DNA of 49,101 bases from Opitutaceae bacterium (GTDB taxonomy: Bacteria; Verrucomicrobiota; Verrucomicrobiia; Opitutales; Opitutaceae), in assembly GCA_028280945.1 (NCBI GenBank), contig JANQKV010000028.1, positions 1 to 49,101 on the forward strand. The letters run 5' to 3'. Below are positions 9,534 through 17,543 of this stretch, in pieces. A program made the translations under genes and the position numbers. The notes under the pieces are model-generated. The model searched no databases, had not been told where the DNA came from, and saw only the letters and a program-made list of their open reading frames with translations. Position 1 is the first letter of the stretch. Every line of letters begins with the position of its first letter.

Positions 9534-10059
9534 TGTTTTATCGATTTAACACTAACATACTTGATGAGGCGATAATGGAGAGCCTGCACGCATGCGCCTC
9601 CATGCGCTCCCTACTACACTAAGCAATCACCAAAATCCGTTTGCAGGACGAACCCAGTGAAAGCGTCTAACCAGAACGAATCGATTCGATTTCAGTATCC
9701 CCCCAAAAGGGATACACATCAAGCATATCACCTTCTTGCCACAACCACTTTACAGGCTTTTCACGTAATGATATTTCACCGAGAAGACGGATTATCTATG
9801 TTTTGTTTCCTTTGATGGAAGATCGTATCAGAATGCACAATACATTGGCGACCAAATCAACAATTGATCAGTTTTACATATATATAATAAACACTCAATT
9901 ATACCACTTATGGCTCATCTTATGACTCCATGATGAAAGACCTTCGATCGATCTACTTACCTATGTTTTGCCTATCTTCATCTTTGGGCAGACCGAAAGC
10001 CATCGAAAGTGGCTTCTTCCGTCCCCAGACTCGTCACCGGTAAAAAACAAGCCAGACGT
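9534..10059. other. AT-rich 526-bp intergenic region between divergent units
   Basis: No convincing gene is present. The region must hold the leftward promoter for the small secreted protein and the rightward promoter for the isochorismatase-DegT operon. It contains the palindrome at 9678-9689 and a very AT-rich stretch around 9860-9905 (alternating TA runs) that could serve as a rightward promoter or UP-like region. Confidence 0.6.
9678..9689. promoter_or_regulatory. 12-bp palindrome CGAATCGATTCG, probable operator
   Basis: A perfect palindrome lies 144 bp upstream of the 9533 start codon. The identical 12-mer, plus two more bases in gene orientation, lies 140 bp upstream of the paralogue at 12598. 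The central CG with flanking A/T resembles LacI-family operators, but the regulator is not in the window. This is inference from position and symmetry. Confidence 0.5.
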
Positions 10060-10815
10060 ATGCCTGCCACGTTCACTTGTCCCGTTTCGACTTACCAGCA
10101 GTTTACGCCAACCGGGGGACAGGCTTGGCGGCGGAAAAAGCTCACCTTCTCTAAAGAACACACGGCGGTGGTCGTCATGCATGCCACCGAACCGCCACCC
10201 CTTAATCAATTTCCCGGCTGGCACCGGGCGGTGCCCTATCTGGCCAAATCCACCGAGGTGCTTCGTGAGGTTTTTCCTTCCCTGCTCACGGCCATCCGTG
10301 AAGCGGGCATGCCGGTTTTTCACGTTCCCGGATTGGTCCCGACACCCACTCCGATGGTGCCTACCGATCCCACTTGGGAGGATTTGCAAGATTATCGCTC
10401 CGACCAAGTCTTTCCCGGCGCCGCCAACCAGTCGGACGTTGCGGCCGGTCGCACCGTTCGCCGAATTGCCGCCTCAGCAAAACCGGCACCGGGCGAGGGC
10501 ATCGCTGAGACATCCGCCGACTTGCACAGACTCGCCGCTGCCCAGCACGTCAATCACCTCATTTACGTCGGCTTTGCCCTGAATTGGTGCCTCCTGATGT
10601 CTCCCGGAGGCATGGTCGAAATGAAACGTTACGGGTATCTCTGCTCCACCGTCCGCGACGCGATCCTAACCGTCGAGCCGGCCACCGATCCCGATCGCGA
10701 TCGGGAAATGCAATCCGCCCTGTGGCGTGTCGCCGTGGAGTTCGGTTTCATTTTTCGGTCTTCCGACCTGATTCGTGCCCTCTCTCCGTCAAACTCAACG
10801 TCATCCCCAAAATGA
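10060..10815 (+). CDS. Isochorismatase-like (cysteine hydrolase family) protein
   Basis: A 251-aa cytosolic protein from the ATG at 10060; a GTG at 10009 would add 17 residues of poor quality. The segment HVNHLIYVGFALNWCLLMS near residues 164-182 matches the core of the isochorismatase-like fold, with the nucleophile Cys at about residue 177. The catalytic Asp normally found after the first beta strand is not obvious: the aligned stretch reads AVVVMHATEP, with His where Asp is expected. Family members hydrolyse amides, ureas or isochorismate; here the activity may be altered. Its stop overlaps the start of the DegT aminotransferase by four bases (ATGA), so the two are translationally coupled and probably act in one pathway on a nitrogen-containing compound. 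Confidence 0.72.
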   Translation: MPATFTCPVSTYQQFTPTGGQAWRRKKLTFSKEHTAVVVMHATEPPPLNQFPGWHRAVPYLAKSTEVLREVFPSLLTAIREAGMPVFHVPGLVPTPTPMVPTDPTWEDLQDYRSDQVFPGAANQSDVAAGRTVRRIAASAKPAPGEGIAETSADLHRLAAAQHVNHLIYVGFALNWCLLMSPGGMVEMKRYGYLCSTVRDAILTVEPATDPDRDREMQSALWRVAVEFGFIFRSSDLIRALSPSNSTSSPK

Positions 10816-12056
10816 ACACGGCCCCTGCAACCTACACCCGTCCCCTGCTGGGTCTCGGCTCCGCCGCCCTTGATGAACAGGAAGAAAACGCCGCGCTTGC
10901 CGTTTTGCGCAGCCGCAATCTTTTCCGCTACTATGGGGACGACCCCGACAATCCGCCCACCCGCGTCGCCGAGCTGGAGTCCACGGCAGCCAAATGGATT
11001 GGAACCGATTACGCGCTCGCCGTATCCAGCGGGACCACCGCGCTCGAAACCGCCCTCGGGGCCATTTCAATTGGCCCCGGCGACGAAGTCATCGTGCCGG
11101 CCTGGAGTTGGTTGTCCTGCGTGACGGCAATCGTGCGCATGGGGGCACGCCCTGTACTCGCAGAAATCGACGACACCCTGTGTATCGCCCCCAGTGAGAT
11201 CGAACGGCTTACGACAGAGAAGACCCGGGCGGTGCTGGTCGTCCACTATCAGGGAGTTGCAGCGGATATGAACGCCATCATCAAGGCGGCTCACCGACGC
11301 GGTCTGTTTGTTGTGGAGGATTGTGCCGAAGCGCCCGGCACTCGCTACCATGGCCGGCAGGTGGGCACGTGGGGTGACGTCGCGATTTACAGCTTTCAGC
11401 ACAATAAACCCATGACGGCTGGTGAAGGTGGCCTGCTAGTGACGCGTGATATTCGCATCTACGAGCGTGCGGTGCGGATGCACGATCTCGGACAATATCG
11501 CCCATTTCACCAGACCATCACCGCGGAACAGGAACCGGCCTTTTCCGGCACCAATTTTCGTATGTCGGAACTGACTGCCGCCATCGCACTGGTGCAGTTA
11601 AAAAAAGTGGAGGCGGTCCGGAATCACTGTCGAAAACTCCAGGCGCAGGTGCGGCAGTCAGTCGGACAACTCTCCGGTGTGACTTGGCGCAGAATTCCAG
11701 ATCCGGAGGGTGATTTTGGTTTCGAAATGTATCTCTACCTTGACGATGCCACATGGGTGAAGCGCTTCCGTGATGAGCTGGACGTCCTTGGGGTAAATTG
11801 CCTGCCGCGCACCGGCACTTATCCGCAGTATTATCGCGAACACGTTCTCACCGGACGCTCGCATCATCCTGCCGCGTCACCCTTCCGTGAAATCAAGCCA
11901 TGGCCTGCGCCTGGTTACCGCCCCGAAGATTTCCCCGTAACCGAGGATCTCACCAAACGCTTCATCGCGATCCCCATCGGTTGGCGCTACACGGAAGCAG
12001 ACGCTGATCACATCGCCACAACACTACGCAGTGTTCACCAAAGTTTGGGCGGATAG
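10812..12056 (+). CDS. DegT/DnrJ/EryC1/StrS-family PLP-dependent aminotransferase
   Basis: A 414-aa protein whose ATG at 10812 overlaps the preceding stop codon; an upstream in-frame extension to 10584 is rejected because it runs through the preceding gene. Family hallmarks are clear: SSGTTALE phosphate-binding region near residues 73-80, VVEDCAEAPG near 167-176 (Asp for the PLP nitrogen), and SFQHNKPMTAGEGG with the PLP lysine at about residue 199. Such enzymes make amino sugars on nucleotide-sugar or related keto substrates in the cytosol. Pairing with an isochorismatase-like hydrolase is unusual, and the substrate is unknown. A hairpin terminator follows at 12085-12111. Confidence 0.88.
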   Translation: MNTAPATYTRPLLGLGSAALDEQEENAALAVLRSRNLFRYYGDDPDNPPTRVAELESTAAKWIGTDYALAVSSGTTALETALGAISIGPGDEVIVPAWSWLSCVTAIVRMGARPVLAEIDDTLCIAPSEIERLTTEKTRAVLVVHYQGVAADMNAIIKAAHRRGLFVVEDCAEAPGTRYHGRQVGTWGDVAIYSFQHNKPMTAGEGGLLVTRDIRIYERAVRMHDLGQYRPFHQTITAEQEPAFSGTNFRMSELTAAIALVQLKKVEAVRNHCRKLQAQVRQSVGQLSGVTWRRIPDPEGDFGFEMYLYLDDATWVKRFRDELDVLGVNCLPRTGTYPQYYREHVLTGRSHHPAASPFREIKPWPAPGYRPEDFPVTEDLTKRFIAIPIGWRYTEADADHIATTLRSVHQSLGG

Positions 12057-12084
12057 GGCAAGGTGGGGTTCTGCAAGCTGGACC

Positions 12085-12111
12085 GACGGTATCTCGGCAA
12101 TACCGTCTTTT
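12085..12111 (+). terminator. Rho-independent terminator of the isochorismatase-DegT operon
   Basis: An 8-bp stem GACGGTAT/ATACCGTC (12085-12092 with 12100-12107, seven-base loop) is followed by TTTT, starting 28 bases after the DegT stop codon. Confidence 0.75.
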
Positions 12112-12300
12112 CCGGTTTCCAACTTCTCCTTTGGGGGCAGTGCACGCCAAAAGGTAAAACTCCTGGGCAAAAACAACTTCGGCAAGACTGTTTTGTATTA
12201 ACCCAACTCTCGCCTCACCAACATGGAGCGCCTGCCAGATCAGGGTTTAAATAAAATATATTATTCATTTTTTATACATATTTACATGTATTTTATATGA

Positions 12301-12324
12301 TGAATTTTCATGTTGAATTTTCAT
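12301..12324. repeat. 11-bp tandem direct repeat TGAATTTTCAT
   Basis: Two exact copies (12301-12311 and 12314-12324) lie 13 bp apart. Each contains an ATGAA/TTCAT-like dyad. They sit about 120 bp upstream of the palindrome in the promoter region of the 12598 gene. Function unknown; a binding site is possible. Confidence 0.4.
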
Positions 12325-12445
12325 TATAAGTAGTTGGGGATTCTTCTCTATGTAATTCTGAGGTATTATATCTAGCGCAAATTGAGGTGTATAACCTATC
12401 GCAAAATACTTGAATTAAACGAAGGTGTATCCGAATCTAATCACC

Positions 12446-12457
12446 CGAATCGATTCG
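12446..12457. promoter_or_regulatory. 12-bp palindrome CGAATCGATTCG, probable operator
   Basis: Identical to the palindrome at 9678-9689 and placed 140 bp upstream of the 12598 start codon, against 144 bp for the paralogue. In both cases two further bases (TT) follow in gene orientation. This supports common control of the two secreted proteins. Confidence 0.5.
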
Positions 12458-12597
12458 TTTTCTTAGTTGGTAATCAGTCTCTCTCGGCCGGGTTTCTGAT
12501 TTCCTCCTAAGCCACAATACGGGGGTAGTAGGCACAGGCCCACACGCCCCTTTTTTCTACCTCGTTTAATAAACCCAAAGTTAACTCATTAACATAA

Positions 12598-12924
12598 ATG
12601 ACACACAAATTATCTCTTCGAACCCTGCTGCTTGGACTGTTCGCGACGTTTTTCGTATCGTTTGCGACTGCAGATATATACGTCACCGCAACTCAGAATT
12701 CTGGGGCAAGTGTCGAAAAAACCGCCAGCGCCCCGTCATGGGCGGACGAAGTGGTGTTTGACGACACCGGAGAAGCCTACGACATGTGGCTATCGGGCTC
12801 TGGCAGTGGCAGAACGGTTCATGTCGTAATCGATACCTTCAACCCCACCGGAACCTATTGGGCCGGAGAGGTCTGGGACAGCGCTTGGGTCGATTGGGAG
12901 ACAGTATACGCTACCATCAACTAA
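12598..12924 (+). CDS. Small secreted protein, paralogue of the 9213-9533 gene
   Basis: A 108-aa protein with a signal peptide (MTHKLSLRTLLLGLF, cleavage near ATADIY). The mature part is short and rich in Trp, Asp and Ser/Gly, with the same DIYVTATQN opening and GEVWDSAWVDW ending as its paralogue. The middle, around residues 47-63, differs most and carries two extra residues, so it may be the variable, partner-facing part. No known domain was recognised. It faces right, away from the enzyme operon it flanks together with the paralogue, and ends in its own terminator at 12946-12976. A structural or surface role is conceivable but unproven. Confidence 0.75.
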   Translation: MTHKLSLRTLLLGLFATFFVSFATADIYVTATQNSGASVEKTASAPSWADEVVFDDTGEAYDMWLSGSGSGRTVHVVIDTFNPTGTYWAGEVWDSAWVDWETVYATIN

Positions 12925-12945
12925 GTCGGAACTGTAATTGATTCG

Positions 12946-12976
12946 TAGCCGACCCCGTAAAGGGTCGGCTATTTTT
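12946..12976 (+). terminator. Rho-independent terminator after the 12598 gene
   Basis: A 10-bp stem TAGCCGACCC/GGGTCGGCTA (12946-12955 with 12962-12971, six-base loop) is followed by five T residues, 21 bases after the stop codon. Confidence 0.92.
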
Positions 12977-13172
12977 ATAAATATAAACAGGGTCTCCGCA
13001 ATGACGTGACTCGTAGGCTACAACAAGAAAATCCATTAACCCAATCAGGCAGGTGACCATGGAGCCTCGTATCAGAGGCTTGTTCGTTTAGAGAATGGGA
13101 GTGTGAATCGGCAATTCATCCACGGTTAAACATTCTCTGTTAACAGCTCTTTCACTAGCGGAGATGTCCGGT

Positions 13173-16100
13173 TTATCTAGACTCCAAAATAGTTTGCCGC
13201 CGTTGTGCGAATTCGGGGTTTCCCTCGTAATAAAGCCCGCCCTTCCGAACGACCGACTGCGCCGTATCGAGATCTTTCAAAAGGTAGCTCAGCCATGCAT
13301 AGCTATCGATGACATCCGGTTGCTGTGGCGCAATGTCATAGGCCTGTTTCAAATGATTCAGCGCCTCATAAAATGCCCCCTTGGAGGCCACCAAATGAGC
13401 CAACCTGAAGAGTGCGCCGGCGTCATTGGAATCGACTTGAACAATCGCCTCAAGATGGCCAATCGCTCGGTCCGGCTGATTATTGGCCGAATAAATCGAA
13501 GCCAATTCGTGACGAGCAGCCGTATTACCGGGTTCCAACTTGACCAACGCTTCGAACTCGCGTGCCGCTCTCGCAGGTTGGTTTAGCGCCATGAGCAAAA
13601 ATCCGTATCGGTAACGCGCCTCGGTGCTGTTGGGCCGAAGTCTCACCGCCTGGCTGATGTAGGGTTCCGCCTCAGTAAGCTGCTGCGCAGCCATCAGGTT
13701 TCGGACGGTCTGCATGGCATGACCATAAATGTGATAACGTATATCCTGATTGTCGGGATCAGTGCTAAGCGCGCGGGCAAAATGCTCTTCCATGAGAGCC
13801 TGATCCCCTCCCGCCAAAAGCAGTTTTCTGCCACTCAAATAGGCGCCTTCGGCTGCATAAGCAGCAGCCATTTTCGCAGGGAGGGAATTTATGCGATCAC
13901 CCGCTGACCCGAGTCCGCGTACTGAAAAGAAGAACTCGAGATTTTCCAATTTCCGTTCAGCTTCCGACGCAGCGTAATCCTGGAAGTCGTAGAATTCCAC
14001 TACTGGTTTTTCCAAACTATTTTCCTCTGCATCAGCAGTCTGCTCTCGCAAGACATCCTCGGCTGCGATCACGTGAGACAACAAGGATTCAGCCGTAGTA
14101 ATTCCGAACTTACGCAATCCGCCAAATGGGCCGTCCGGATCACTCAATTTTCGATCGATCGCCTCCAGATCAAAACCGATTTCGTGATTAGATCCGACGA
14201 GGAAGCAGTTGCCCTCCGCATACCACAACAGGGCGTGAGGAAAGACGCGTGTGAATGTCCTCAGAACCGTTTGGAAGACATTGTACGGATAGTGCGTCGG
14301 AATCCACTGGATCGCTACCCCACCAGGAGCCAAGCGGTCCCTCATCAGGGTGTAATACTCTCGCGAAAAAAAGACTCCGTTCACGCCATACTCGGGCAGA
14401 GTTTTTCCGTCCGTTGAAATGATGTCGTAGGTATCTTCAGTGGTGAGCAGATAGTTCACCCCATCATTGACGATCACCTCAACTCGAGGCGAATCGAGGA
14501 TGCCATTGTTCTCCTCGGTAAAGAAATGCGCTCCCTCCACGACACTTGGAGCGATTTCCACTCCCACGATTTTTTCCAGCGCGGGATGCTTCGCACTTTC
14601 TCCGATCAGAATACCCGACCCGAAGCCGATCGAAAGCTCCGTGCGGTACTTGTTCATCAACAATTTGGGCAGATGAGCCAGCCACTGCTGCTTATAGTCG
14701 ATTTCAACGTTGGTGCCGCCGATTTGAATACCGTCCACGGAGATGTGTTTCTCTCCAGTGCCCTGTTTGACGTAGACCTTGGTCGTCGCCACGACGCCCT
14801 CACGATAGTAGAGGACTTCGTCTCCCGGGCTCTCTGTGTCCGAAGAAAATTGCGAGGTAAACGGAATGCTTACAACCAACGCCACCAACACAGCGATTCC
14901 CACCGGAGCAAGATGGCGCAGGCGGGAAAGCTGAGTTTTGCCGTAGGCCAACAACACGATGCCGATCGCCACATTCACCCCAGCCATCGCCAAGATGCCT
15001 TTGTTGATACCCAGAAGCGGAATAAGGATAAATGCTGGCAGCAAGGCTCCGACAATATTGCCCAGCGTGTTCACGGCGTAGACTTTTCCGACATACTCCC
15101 CGGTTCTATCCAGGTCCGTGACGAGAATCTTGCCAACCAACGGAAACGTCATTCCCACGAGTATGGTGGGGACCAACACGAGGATGAACGAAATCACAAA
15201 CCGCATCACCAGCGTGGAGACCCAGTGCAGTTCCAGGGCCGCAAACCATGAAATTAAACCGGTCGACCCAACCGCTAGGTTCAGGAGAGGCATTGCCGCG
15301 ACTGCCGACAAACCAATTCCCAGCTGGACCCAGGCAAAACACCGCATGGGATCCGTCAATCGATCGACGAAGAACCGCACGAGGTATCCACCAACCGCAA
15401 TCCCGACCAAAAAGGTCGTGAGTATAATGGTAAACGCGTAGGTGGAGTTCCCGACATAGAAGACCAACGCCCGCGTCCACAGCACTTGGAAGGCAAAGGA
15501 CGTCACCCCTGATAAGGCGAATCCACCGAGTAGTAACAATCGTCGCCGCTGCTGTAGAGGACTCGATCGGGTGTTTGAAACCCCACTCGTACCTTTCGAT
15601 TCCACCGTCTTCGATTCTACGAACGTGGAATCGATTTTCTTGGCCGCAAACCATGAAACCAACCCGACGCCGATATTCAGGGCGACGGCCAGATAGATCG
15701 AGTTGTGGGTGCCAAGGCTCCCGATCAAATAGAAACCAGCCACCAAGCCGCCGCAGACCGCTCCGAGCGTGTTGCTGACATACAGACTTCCCAACGAACG
15801 TCCCATGTTCTCGAACCGTTTGATCATGAACCTACTCAGGATCGGCAGGGTCGCACCCATGAGTGTCGTCGGGACCAGGATCAGAAGAAAAACGACAATA
15901 AACCTGCCGATGCTGAAGAGCGTGAACGAGTAGCCAAATGTTCGCGTCATCCAGACACTGAGGGGAGCGATCTGATTCAACAGCACAAGTGTGACCAATG
16001 CGGCCAAACCAATCCCGATCTCATAAACCGCATACCGCTTCAGAGGATTCTCACATTGATCTCCCTTTTTCCCGAGGTAGTAGCTGCCCAATGCAAGTCC

Positions 16101-16241
16101 CGTCATGAACGCGGCCAGCACGGTGCTCACGGCCAGGACCGTGGCACCGAAAATATGTGTCATCATCCGGGTCCACACGACCTGATAAATGAGCCCACAG
16201 GCCCCGGAGAGGAAAAACAGGAAAAAGATCAGCCGATTCAC
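13173..16241 (-). CDS. Fused MFS-type membrane / spermidine-synthase-like / TPR protein
   Basis: A 1022-aa inner-membrane protein starting at a GTG (MNRLIFF). Residues 1-200 and about 230-460 form two blocks of membrane helices with matching openings (GLIYQVVWTRMM and FAFQVLWTRALV), typical of fused MFS/spermidine synthases. Residues about 480-720 form a Rossmann methyltransferase-like domain with LSIGFGSGIL in place of the usual GxGDG motif, so classical spermidine synthesis is doubtful. Residues about 820-1010 contain several TPR units (NSTEARYRYGFLLMALNQ and similar). Such fusions are common in environmental bacteria, and their substrate is not established. It appears monocistronic, with a 284-bp gap upstream. 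Confidence 0.83.
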   Translation of the reverse strand: MNRLIFFLFFLSGACGLIYQVVWTRMMTHIFGATVLAVSTVLAAFMTGLALGSYYLGKKGDQCENPLKRYAVYEIGIGLAALVTLVLLNQIAPLSVWMTRTFGYSFTLFSIGRFIVVFLLILVPTTLMGATLPILSRFMIKRFENMGRSLGSLYVSNTLGAVCGGLVAGFYLIGSLGTHNSIYLAVALNIGVGLVSWFAAKKIDSTFVESKTVESKGTSGVSNTRSSPLQQRRRLLLLGGFALSGVTSFAFQVLWTRALVFYVGNSTYAFTIILTTFLVGIAVGGYLVRFFVDRLTDPMRCFAWVQLGIGLSAVAAMPLLNLAVGSTGLISWFAALELHWVSTLVMRFVISFILVLVPTILVGMTFPLVGKILVTDLDRTGEYVGKVYAVNTLGNIVGALLPAFILIPLLGINKGILAMAGVNVAIGIVLLAYGKTQLSRLRHLAPVGIAVLVALVVSIPFTSQFSSDTESPGDEVLYYREGVVATTKVYVKQGTGEKHISVDGIQIGGTNVEIDYKQQWLAHLPKLLMNKYRTELSIGFGSGILIGESAKHPALEKIVGVEIAPSVVEGAHFFTEENNGILDSPRVEVIVNDGVNYLLTTEDTYDIISTDGKTLPEYGVNGVFFSREYYTLMRDRLAPGGVAIQWIPTHYPYNVFQTVLRTFTRVFPHALLWYAEGNCFLVGSNHEIGFDLEAIDRKLSDPDGPFGGLRKFGITTAESLLSHVIAAEDVLREQTADAEENSLEKPVVEFYDFQDYAASEAERKLENLEFFFSVRGLGSAGDRINSLPAKMAAAYAAEGAYLSGRKLLLAGGDQALMEEHFARALSTDPDNQDIRYHIYGHAMQTVRNLMAAQQLTEAEPYISQAVRLRPNSTEARYRYGFLLMALNQPARAAREFEALVKLEPGNTAARHELASIYSANNQPDRAIGHLEAIVQVDSNDAGALFRLAHLVASKGAFYEALNHLKQAYDIAPQQPDVIDSYAWLSYLLKDLDTAQSVVRKGGLYYEGNPEFAQRRQTILESR

Positions 16242-16525
16242 GATAACTGGTGAGGTATGTTATTGGCTGGGATGCAGCCGAAGAAAGAAGGGATATCTGA
16301 ACTCAACGGAAACGACACACTCTCCGGTTGAAAACAGACGTCGGGAGACATCCCCAAAACCCTGAAATTCAGTCCATAAATGGGCACGCCTAAAATGACG
16401 ACCATATCGTCGCCCCTACCAAAGCAGTCCACCACAAGTTGCGAAAGACGGATATTCGTTCAAAGAGAGTCGGCTTCATGCGCTCCACGCCTCCTCTGTG
16501 AACTCTATGACTTACCTGCTGGCTT

Positions 16526-17533
16526 TCAGGTCGAGGTGTCGTAAATTTCGGGAGACACCACCGCCAACAGTTCCTCCCCGTTGACGTAACGCTGCAGGTT
16601 GCTCACGGCAAACTCACCGGCATCCCGCATGCGGTCCTCAGTAGGACCCGCCCGATGTGGTGTGAGCATAACATTCGGCAGCCCGCGCAGCGGTGAATCC
16701 GCCGGCAGTGGTTCCTCATGAAAAACGTCCAGCGCAAACTGGATCCTCCCCGACTTCGCGACCTCAATCAAGGTGTCTTCATTAATGACGGGACCACGGC
16801 CCACGCTGACCAGCACACCTTCACCCTCGGGCAGAGCCATGAGGTGCTCACGTTGAATCGTATTCGTCGTTTCCGGTGTGAGGGGAGCCAGGTTTACCAC
16901 CACCGGATTCTCCGAGAACAGCTGCTTCAGACTCTCCGACCGGACCACCCCGTGTTCCGCCAGCACCTCGTCGGGCACTCCCGGCGCAAACGTCGTCACC
17001 TCTCCGCCAAAGGGCTTCAGCAACCTGCTGAGCTCACGCGCGATAAACCCAAATCCATAGATGCCCACGCGCCGGCCATAGAGCGACCAAGCCGCGGGAG
17101 CATTTTCATTCCACCCCTTGGCGACGTGCATGTGCATCGTCCAATGGTTTGTCGTGCGCAAGCAGTTGAGGATATGCATCAACGCGGCTTCAGCGACGAT
17201 GCGGGAAATCGAATTGCCCCAATTGGTGATCACCAGGCCCTGCTCAAGGTGCTCCCGACTGACGATGTTCTTCACCGAACCCGAAACATAGAGCACGTAG
17301 CGCAAATTCGACGGCCAGGGATTCGGCAGCCGTGGCGTGCTCCACCCCCCAATCAGAACCTCGGGATTGCGCCGCTCCAATTCGGCGGCAAATCCGTCCG
17401 CATCTATACCGGGCAACTCCTGCCACTCGTAATGGTCGGTTAACTCCTTCAGTTGGTTTTCAATGTCCGGCGGTAGAAACACGTCGCGTTGCGAGGCCGC
17501 CAGGTGGGCAAAAACAGATTTTGGTCTGGGCAT
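16526..17533 (-). CDS. D-2-hydroxyacid dehydrogenase (NAD-binding)
   Basis: A 335-aa cytosolic protein from the ATG at 17533, ten bases after the stop of the DegT gene; an upstream extension to 17599 would overlap that gene and is rejected. The NAD-binding loop reads GIYGFGFIA near residues 157-165. The catalytic set of the family is visible: Arg in SVGRGPV, Glu in HEEPLP and His in LTPHRAG. These enzymes interconvert 2-keto and D-2-hydroxy acids. It is the last gene of a minus-strand operon with two amidohydrolase-fold proteins and a DegT aminotransferase. A role in modifying or degrading a sugar-derived acid is inferred. Confidence 0.85.
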   Translation of the reverse strand: MPRPKSVFAHLAASQRDVFLPPDIENQLKELTDHYEWQELPGIDADGFAAELERRNPEVLIGGWSTPRLPNPWPSNLRYVLYVSGSVKNIVSREHLEQGLVITNWGNSISRIVAEAALMHILNCLRTTNHWTMHMHVAKGWNENAPAAWSLYGRRVGIYGFGFIARELSRLLKPFGGEVTTFAPGVPDEVLAEHGVVRSESLKQLFSENPVVVNLAPLTPETTNTIQREHLMALPEGEGVLVSVGRGPVINEDTLIEVAKSGRIQFALDVFHEEPLPADSPLRGLPNVMLTPHRAGPTEDRMRDAGEFAVSNLQRYVNGEELLAVVSPEIYDTST

Positions 17534-17543
17534 TGGTTTCGAA

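Larger units (their letters stand above)
12057..12597. other. 541-bp intergenic region, AT-rich in its second half
   Basis: The first 60 bases hold the terminator of the DegT operon. From about 12240 to 12430 the sequence is very AT-rich and includes an 11-bp tandem repeat (12301-12324). Then comes the palindrome at 12446-12457. A GTAGTAGG octamer (12525-12532) also occurs upstream of the paralogue at 9533. No convincing coding sequence was seen. Confidence 0.6.

Noticed and set aside
12063-12254. A 63-codon open frame after the DegT gene
   Set aside because: It contains the terminator of the preceding operon, and its translation has no signal peptide or motif.
9026-13170. A mobile element or integrated phage in the AT-rich island
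   Set aside because: No integrase, transposase, terminal inverted repeats or target duplication was found; only composition and duplicated genes suggest mobility.
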